From assembly GCA_041389785.1 (NCBI GenBank), contig JAWKRH010000001.1, positions 434,001-498,000 of the forward strand: a stretch of DNA of 64,000 bases, in the 5' to 3' direction. This stretch comes from Labilithrix sp020430845. GTDB taxonomy: Bacteria; Myxococcota_A; Polyangia; Polyangiales; Polyangiaceae. Under the pieces are notes generated by a model. That model saw nothing but the letters and a program-made list of their open reading frames with translations. It was not told the origin of the DNA and ran no database searches. The translations under genes were made by a program, and so were the position numbers. Of the stretch, positions 58,589 through 64,000 are shown one piece after another (the first letter of the stretch is position 1; each line of letters starts with the position of its first letter).

Positions 58589-58664
58589 CTTCCTTGTCTA
58601 CACGAACGGGGGGCCGCGCCGGGCGCCAGTCGTCCGTGCGCGGCCCACGTCGACCGGGCTCGTG

Positions 58665-61007
58665 TCATGGCGCGGCGGGCGCGTGTCGCAAGAAGGGACC
58701 GCCGACGCGCACGGGTGGGGCCGCCGAGCGCGCCGGAGCGCCGACGCCCACGACGCGGGGCGCGCCCTCCTCGCTCGCGATCGTGAGGTCTAGCGCGCGC
58801 TCGCCTTCGCCCTGGAAGTACGCCAGGGACAGCGCGTGGCAACCCTCGCGGAGCGCGACGCGAGCGGTGGCGGCTCTCGCGGCGTGCCGGCCGTCGAGGT
58901 CGACGAGCACCTCGCCGCCGACGGAGAGGACCGCGCCGTCGTCGGACGTCAGCGTCATGGCCCAGACGGCGTCGCGCGGGACGCAGAGAAATCCCGTGTA
59001 GAGTGCACCAAAATGCTCGGCACGGGCGCCGGCCGGGAGCGCGATGACGTCGGCGACGGCGGTGCTCGTGGCGGGGCGTGGAGGGCTCGCGAGGAGGGCG
59101 CGCGCCGACTCGAACCGCCCCTCGAAGTACGCGACCCGCACGCCCGGTGCGAGCTCGCGGTCGGGGCGCGCCGCCGGCGCGAACGTCGCGCGCGAGAGCG
59201 TGGTGCGCCGGGGCGGGCTCGCGCGTCCGCCGCTGGTGAAGGACCGCGCGGTGACGATCACCGGCGTGGCGCCGAGCGGCACCCGCACCGGGCCGGCGTA
59301 GCGCGCCGCGTGGACGGTCGGGTCGGTGCCGTCGAGCGTCACGCGGATCGAGGGCGCTCCGAGCAGGGCGTCGAGCCGGACGTCGACGTCGGGCGCGTCG
59401 ATGACGTGGCGCTCGCCGAGCCCTTCGACCGACGGGACGCGGTACCCGACGCCGAGGGCGTCGAGGCGCGGCAGGTGCGCGGCCGTCCGCGCCGTGAACG
59501 ACGCGTCGTCTCGGCGCGCGTGTGGCGTCCACCCCGCCTCCGCGGTGGCGAGCAGGCGCGGGAAGAGCTGCCGATCGAGGTCGGCCTCGGTCTCGATGTA
59601 CTCCGTCCACGCGCACGCCTCGACGCCCATCACGTGGCGCGCTTGCGCGGCAGTGAGCGGGAGCGCCGCCGGGTCGAGCGCGTAGGCGTCGGTGAGCGTG
59701 ATGATCTGCCCGTCGGCCTTGGGCTCGAGGGTCGGGTCTCCCTCGTAGAAGTTGAAGTACGTGCGATCGTAGGGCGCCAGGATCACGTCGCGGCCCGCCC
59801 GCGCGGCGCGCGTCGCCGCGTCGAGCCCGCGCCACGCCATCACCGCGGCCGACGGGTGAGGGTCTACGTCGAGTGACTCGTCCCACCCGATCGCGCGCCG
59901 ACCCTTCGCCGCGACGTGCGCTCCGAGCTCGCGCAGCATCTTGCCCATCAAGGCCCTCTCGTCCGCGAGGCCCGTGCGCCGGAGCTCGTCGGCCACGCGG
60001 GGGCTCGCGCGCCAGGGCGCGAGCGGCACTTCGTCGCCGCCGATGTGCACGAACGGTCCGGGGAACGCGTCGACGAGCGCGTCGATGACGTCGCGCGCGA
60101 ACGCGACGCCGCGCGCGTCCGGGCAGAGGACGTCGTCGAAGACGCCCCACGTCGTCCGCACCCGGGGCGGGGGCGCGCTCGGGCTCGCGCACCGCAGCTC
60201 GGGGTACGCCGAGAGCGCCGCCGACATGTGACCCGGCATGTCGATCTCGGGCACGATCGTGACGAAGCGCTCCTCTGCGAACGCGACCATGTGCGCGATG
60301 TCCTCGCGCGTGTAGCGGCCCGCCTCGCCGCCCACGTCGGTGAGCCGCGGCCATTTGGCGACCGGCATGCGCCAGCCCTGATCGTCGGTCAGGTGCAGGT
60401 GCAGCACGTTGAGCTTGTGGCGCGCGGCGAGGTCGATGAGGCGCTCGACCACCGGGCGCGGAAAGAAGTGCCGCGCGACGTCGAGGTGCACGCCGCGGTA
60501 GCGGTACGCCGGCGCGTCGAAGACGCGGGCGACGGGGAGCGGCACGTCGGGCGCGAGCTGCGAGAGCGTCTGCGTCGCGTAGAAGAGGCCGGCGGGGGCG
60601 GCCGCGCGGGCGACGACGCGTCCGGCGTCGATCTCGAGCGAGTAGCCCTCTTCGCCGAGGCTCTTGTCGTCGACCAGCTCGAGCGTGATCGCCGTGGCCG
60701 TGGCGCCAGGCGGGGCCGTACCCGCGCCTCGCAGCTGTGTGAGCAAGGCTCGGCAGAGTCGCTCGGTGACGGCGCGCGTCGCGGCCTCGGGCGCCCGCGG
60801 GTCGCACGACACGTCACGGCCGAGCCGCGTCGTCGCGCCGGACCCCGCCGGCCCCGCGTCGACGCGCGCCACGCGCGGGACGACGGGCGGATCCCACGGG
60901 GTGGCTCGCGCGCCCGCGTCGACGAGCGCGTCGCGTCGCGGCGAGCCCGCGCCCGGCCCGCACGCCGCGGCCGCGACGATCGCGAGGCCGAGAGCGGCGC
61001 GCTTCAC
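58665..61007 (-). CDS. GH20 beta-N-acetylhexosaminidase lipoprotein with PA14-like tail
   Basis: 780 residues from GTG 61007. Lipoprotein signal (MKRAALGLAIVAAAAC). N-terminal GH20b domain about 65-160; GH20 barrel about 165-480 with VHLDVARHFFPRPVVERLID, LHLTDDQGWRMPV, VPEIDMPGHM and the catalytic pair in HIGGDEVP. Then a beta-hexosaminidase C-terminal strand region, and about 640-770 a PA14-like carbohydrate-binding domain (LTSDDGAVLSVGGEVLVDLDG). Cleaves terminal GlcNAc or GalNAc; likely chitooligosaccharides or peptidoglycan pieces. Follows the next gene by 4 bases. Confidence 0.92.
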   Translation of the reverse strand: MKRAALGLAIVAAAACGPGAGSPRRDALVDAGARATPWDPPVVPRVARVDAGPAGSGATTRLGRDVSCDPRAPEAATRAVTERLCRALLTQLRGAGTAPPGATATAITLELVDDKSLGEEGYSLEIDAGRVVARAAAPAGLFYATQTLSQLAPDVPLPVARVFDAPAYRYRGVHLDVARHFFPRPVVERLIDLAARHKLNVLHLHLTDDQGWRMPVAKWPRLTDVGGEAGRYTREDIAHMVAFAEERFVTIVPEIDMPGHMSAALSAYPELRCASPSAPPPRVRTTWGVFDDVLCPDARGVAFARDVIDALVDAFPGPFVHIGGDEVPLAPWRASPRVADELRRTGLADERALMGKMLRELGAHVAAKGRRAIGWDESLDVDPHPSAAVMAWRGLDAATRAARAGRDVILAPYDRTYFNFYEGDPTLEPKADGQIITLTDAYALDPAALPLTAAQARHVMGVEACAWTEYIETEADLDRQLFPRLLATAEAGWTPHARRDDASFTARTAAHLPRLDALGVGYRVPSVEGLGERHVIDAPDVDVRLDALLGAPSIRVTLDGTDPTVHAARYAGPVRVPLGATPVIVTARSFTSGGRASPPRRTTLSRATFAPAARPDRELAPGVRVAYFEGRFESARALLASPPRPATSTAVADVIALPAGARAEHFGALYTGFLCVPRDAVWAMTLTSDDGAVLSVGGEVLVDLDGRHAARAATARVALREGCHALSLAYFQGEGERALDLTIASEEGAPRVVGVGAPARSAAPPVRVGGPFLRHAPAAP

Positions 61008-61011
61008 GTCG

Positions 61012-61842
61012 TCAGTCGATCGATTCGAAGCCGCTGAACTCGAACGTGTACGCGTCCGCGGTCGCGTCGTACGTCGCGTTCATCTGGCGCGGGTAGAGCG
61101 TCTTGGCTCCGCCCAGCGTCGACGGCTTGGCCACCTCGAACCCGAAGCTCTGCTTCGCGGCGATGGTGGTCTTGGGGATCATCGGCTCCAGGAAGACCAT
61201 CTTCTCGGCGAAGTAGCCGAGGATCATCGAGCCGCTCCACGCGCTCGAGCTGAGATCCTTCTCGGGCCACGAGTGGAAGCCCATCGCGCTCGCGCAGAGC
61301 TGCGGCTCCATCGTGTAGCCTGCAGGGACCTGCGCGGCCGGCGGGAGCCGCTTGTCGGCGCGGCAATCGATGGCGTCGATCTCGGCCACGGTGCCCCGGT
61401 AGAAGTGCAGGTCGAAGTGCGGCGCGCTGTAGGGCGACGGGCCGTGACCCTTGGACAGCCAGTTCACGCGCAGGTGCTGCAGGAACGTCTGGCTCTTCAC
61501 CGCGTCCGGCATCTCGAGGACCATCTCGTCCTGGAACGGGCCATTGGCCGGCGCCGCGTTGAACGCCGCGAAAGGCACGATGACGCCCGCCGTGGCGATC
61601 TCGCCGCCGGCGCCCAGCGTGGCGTAGCTCTTGACCGTCGCGCCGAAGAGCGTGCCCGAGGGCCCGTCGACTTTCTGCCCGGACGTCGACGCTTCTGTGC
61701 CTGCGTCGCCCGTGGGGGTGTCCGTGGGCGCCGGGCCGGGCTCGACCTGCTCGACGATGGTGGTCTGGGTGCACCCCGCGCTCACGGCCGGAGCGGCGCA
61801 TGCGACGCCTGCAAAGATTGCCAAATATGCGAACTTGTTCAT
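61012..61842 (-). CDS. Hypothetical lipoprotein (TTHB210-like)
   Basis: 276 residues. Signal MNKFAYLAIFAGVACAAPAVSAGC (lipobox). A Pro/Thr linker to about 60. The middle, SAPHFDLHFYRGTVAEIDAIDCRADKRLPPAAQVPAGYTMEP, resembles the DUF5602/TTHB210-like domain, which is a small beta-rich exported protein of unknown role. Operon with GH20 (4-base gap), so may act on or near the same cell-surface glycan. Confidence 0.68.
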   Translation of the reverse strand: MNKFAYLAIFAGVACAAPAVSAGCTQTTIVEQVEPGPAPTDTPTGDAGTEASTSGQKVDGPSGTLFGATVKSYATLGAGGEIATAGVIVPFAAFNAAPANGPFQDEMVLEMPDAVKSQTFLQHLRVNWLSKGHGPSPYSAPHFDLHFYRGTVAEIDAIDCRADKRLPPAAQVPAGYTMEPQLCASAMGFHSWPEKDLSSSAWSGSMILGYFAEKMVFLEPMIPKTTIAAKQSFGFEVAKPSTLGGAKTLYPRQMNATYDATADAYTFEFSGFESID

Positions 61843-61990
61843 GAACTAGAGCCCCATCCCCCGCGACGAGGGCGCGTCGCGCGCCTCGTCTTGTCTGCCG
61901 CCCCTGCGCGGCGAGCCGACCCTAGCGCCGAATCCTCGGATTGCAAACGCGCCGAGGGAGCGCGCGCCGACAATGTCGTAAACTGGTCGT

Positions 61991-62944
61991 ATGCGCTTTG
62001 TCGTCGCTTCGCTCGCGTCTGCCGTCGTGATCGCCGCGTGCTCGTCCTCGGACCCTCCGCCCGCTCAGCTCGTCGACGCCGACGCGGGCACCGACGCCCC
62101 GCCTGCGCCGACGCCCGACGGCTCGGTGCCGGATTCGGCGACCGAGCCCGACGCGCCCGGACCCAAGCCGTCCAAGGTCGACCTCTCGGACGAGACGGTC
62201 GACGCGGGCGGGCGCACGCGGACCTTCTTGCTCGCCGTTCCGAAGACCTACGCCGCGGCCAAGGCGTATCCGCTCGTCCTCTACCTGCACGGCGACGGCG
62301 GCGACGGCCGCGGCATGCGCAGCTGGGACCCGTTCGACGACTACAGCGGCGACGACGCCATCGTCGTCTACCCCGACGGCATCAATCGCGGGTGGGACCT
62401 CTACGGCGCGCCGATCGCGCAGAACCGCGAGATCCAGTTCCTCGACGCGATCATCGCGTTCGTGTCGAGCAAGTACAACGTCGACACCACGCGCGTCTTC
62501 GGCACCGGGTACTCGAGCGGCGGCTTCGTCGTCAGCCAGGTGGCCTGCCGCCGGCCGGGGCTCTTTCGCGCGATCACCATCCACGCGGGTGGCGCGCCCT
62601 ACGAGCAGGACCTGCAGAACCCACCCAAGTACCCGAACGGCTACGACGCCTGCATCCCCAACCACGGCACGCCGCCGAACGCGCTCGCCGCGCTGCCGGT
62701 GATGGTGTTCCACGGAACGGCCGACGGGTCCGTGGGCGTCGACAGCGGCGACTTCGCGGCGACGTACTGGGCTTACGTCAACGGCTGCCAGTCGTCGCGC
62801 AGCGCCTCGACGCCCGCGCCGTGTGAGATCCACGACGGGTGCCCCGCGGGCAAGAGCGTGTCGTGGTGCCTCGTGCCCGGCCTCAACCACGTCGTGTGGC
62901 GCGAGGGCAACCGCGTCAGCTGGGACTTCTTCAAGGGCCTCTGA
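61991..62944 (+). CDS. PHB-depolymerase/feruloyl-esterase-like lipoprotein
   Basis: 317 residues. Lipoprotein signal (lipobox IAAC), Asp/Pro linker to about 70. Alpha/beta hydrolase: YPLVLYLHGDGGDG (oxyanion), nucleophile Ser in GYSSGGFV, Asp region VFHGTADGSVGVDSG, His in PGLNHVVW. LpqC/PHB-depolymerase-like family; includes esterases for feruloyl or polyester bonds. Extracytoplasmic. Upstream gap of 148 bases shows no other gene. Confidence 0.9.
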   Translation: MRFVVASLASAVVIAACSSSDPPPAQLVDADAGTDAPPAPTPDGSVPDSATEPDAPGPKPSKVDLSDETVDAGGRTRTFLLAVPKTYAAAKAYPLVLYLHGDGGDGRGMRSWDPFDDYSGDDAIVVYPDGINRGWDLYGAPIAQNREIQFLDAIIAFVSSKYNVDTTRVFGTGYSSGGFVVSQVACRRPGLFRAITIHAGGAPYEQDLQNPPKYPNGYDACIPNHGTPPNALAALPVMVFHGTADGSVGVDSGDFAATYWAYVNGCQSSRSASTPAPCEIHDGCPAGKSVSWCLVPGLNHVVWREGNRVSWDFFKGL

Positions 62945-62950
62945 GGCGCG

Positions 62951-63829
62951 TCAGAACGAGCCGCGCACGAGCGCGCCGGTCGGCGCGAGGTACAGGCCCG
63001 CGCGCCGCTCTGTCTTCGGGAGCACGAAGAGCAACACCGCGCCGCCGGCCGCGGCGGCGATGGCGACGACGAGCGACACGTTCGCGAGCGTCTTCGACGA
63101 CACGGCGCGGTCGCGCGCTTCGGCGTCGGTGAGGCCCGACGCCTCGAGGTCGTCCTTCGCCGCGAGCGTCTTCAGCCCGAAGACGGTCGTCGAGACGACC
63201 GCGACGGCGCTGAGACCGAAGAGCCCGTAGCCGGCCGCCGCGCGGAGGCGGTCGGCCCCACGCCCGTCGGGGGCAGTCGCTCCTGTCGCGGCCGGCGCGC
63301 TCGAGAGGTCGACCGGCACGACGGCACCCCTGCGCACGTCGACGGCGCGAGGCTCCACGGTCTCGCCGTTCGCACGGCGCGCTGAGACCTTGTGGAGGCC
63401 TGGCTCCACGAACGCCGTCGGCGTGAGCGCGGGCTCGCCGTCGACGAGCGCCACGTCGCCGTCGCGGACCTTGATCTCGAGGATCGCCAGGTGGTTGCGC
63501 AGCGACTCGAGGCGCGCGCTCGCGTCGGCGGCCTCGGCCTTGGAGAGATCGGACCTCGCGGCCAGCGCGCGCTCGAGCGCCGACGCGGCGCGCGCGGGCT
63601 TGTCGGCGACGGCCCACGCGACGCCGGCGTTGTAGAGCGCCGCCGCGTGGGGCTCCGCGGAGTAAGCGCGTTCGAACGCACGCGCCGCCGTGGCGTAGTC
63701 GCCCGCGTCGTACGCGGCCTGGGCCTCGCGAAAACGAGCCGCCGCCTGCTCCTTGTCTGCAGAGGCGGGCAGGGCGACGGAGAGGACGAGCAGCGCGCCG
63801 AGGACGCTGAGTGTGGCGCGCCCGCTCAT
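62951..63829 (-). CDS. TPR-containing exported protein
   Basis: 292 residues. Signal peptide 1-24 (LSVLGALLVLSVALPASAD). TPR helices about 27-110 (ARFREAQAAYDAGDYATAARAFERAYSAEPHAAALYNAGVAW), then a PEGA-type strand region (DVALVDGEPALTPTAFVEPGLHKVSARR), two membrane helices (YGLFGLSAVAVVSTTVFGL; LVVAIAAAAGGAVLLFVL). Same family layout as the protein at 47541. ATG overlaps the stop of the upstream gene (ATGA). Confidence 0.78.
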   Translation of the reverse strand: MSGRATLSVLGALLVLSVALPASADKEQAAARFREAQAAYDAGDYATAARAFERAYSAEPHAAALYNAGVAWAVADKPARAASALERALAARSDLSKAEAADASARLESLRNHLAILEIKVRDGDVALVDGEPALTPTAFVEPGLHKVSARRANGETVEPRAVDVRRGAVVPVDLSSAPAATGATAPDGRGADRLRAAAGYGLFGLSAVAVVSTTVFGLKTLAAKDDLEASGLTDAEARDRAVSSKTLANVSLVVAIAAAAGGAVLLFVLPKTERRAGLYLAPTGALVRGSF

Positions 63830-64000
63830 CGCTCGAACGGGTTCTTCGCCAGCTTGGGCTTGGCCCCGCGCCGGCGCTCGGGAAAGGTGAGCTTGGCTGT
63901 GGTCGCGTACTGCGTGATCTCCGCGCTCGCGGCGCGCCCGTCGGCCGTCATGGCGCTCACCTTGAGGCCGCGTCGCTGCTCGCCGCCTTCGAGGGCGACG
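63826..64000 (-). CDS. 3' end of an unidentified gene
   Basis: The last 57 residues of a gene that runs off the window. They read VALEGGEQRRGLKVSAMTAD and then ITQYATTAKLTFPE, ending KLAKNPFER. The KxKPKLAKNPFER end is basic. Stop TGA overlaps the ATG of the TPR gene, so the two are coupled. Too short to name; by analogy with the kinase-TPR pair it may be a kinase or PEGA protein (inference). Confidence 0.6.
   Translation of the reverse strand, partial: VALEGGEQRRGLKVSAMTADGRAASAEITQYATTAKLTFPERRRGAKPKLAKNPFER

Overview
The window is about 70% GC and almost fully coding. Its gene content points to a myxobacterium-like deltaproteobacterium (Myxococcota, most likely Polyangia/Polyangiales). 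Evidence includes many lipoproteins with long low-complexity linkers, Cys-rich 'DxDCGG' repeats, formylglycine-generating-enzyme-like (SUMF1) lipoproteins, a matrixin protease with a MYXO-CTERM-like tail, a Hanks-type Ser/Thr kinase followed by TPR proteins, and several multihaem proteins. No rRNA, tRNA, CRISPR array, transposase or phage gene was recognised. The species cannot be named from this sequence.

Layout. 1-2.9 kb: end of a periplasmic nitrate reductase operon (napA 3' part, an enlarged tetrahaem napB, a small overlapping ORF). 3-8.2 kb: secreted or lipid-anchored proteins. 8.2-10.4 kb: selD convergent with a SPASM radical-SAM gene. 10.4-17.4 kb: Tat-exported phospholipase C/phosphoesterase, CoA-binding protein, TfoX-N protein, secreted GH13 enzyme, HlyIII-like membrane protein, and a divergent NmrA-like/LysR pair. 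17.4-22.6 kb: SUMF1 protein, ECF-type sigma factor, GST, thioesterase, CocE/NonD esterase. 22.6-23.7 kb: a four-helix-bundle (23S rRNA IVP family) gene embedded between two blocks of hexamer/dodecamer GC-rich repeats and closed by a perfect 15-bp hairpin. 23.7-27.8 kb: lipoprotein, proline-rich tail-anchored protein, RecQ, TerB-like protein.

27.9-36.5 kb is a carbohydrate/stress block: GH15, a CBS protein overlapping a GH77 glucanotransferase, a fused trehalose-6-phosphate synthase/phosphatase, and a CPA1 Na+/H+ antiporter. Alpha-glucan turnover, trehalose synthesis and ion balance in one place suggest an osmotic or desiccation response (inference). 36.5-40.6 kb: octahaem cytochrome, acyltransferase-like membrane protein and outer-membrane barrel in one operon. 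40.4-44.3 kb: methyltransferase-NUDIX fusion, TetR regulator and amidohydrolase, with two strong palindromic operators in front of the amidohydrolase. 44.4-49.2 kb: secreted proteins and a kinase-TPR-cupredoxin-like operon.

49.2-54.6 kb: an NAD-dependent formate dehydrogenase operon (fused NuoE/NuoF-like subunit, molybdenum subunit with Cys rather than Sec at the active site, fdhD). 54.6-57.3 kb: tryptophan 2,3-dioxygenase, a small repeat lipoprotein and an HTTM-like membrane protein. 57.3-64 kb: SDR, HIT protein, GH20 hexosaminidase, lipoproteins, a PHB-depolymerase-like esterase, a TPR protein and the 3' end of one more gene. Nitrate reductase and NAD-linked formate dehydrogenase together suggest a respiratory repertoire that can use formate and nitrate.
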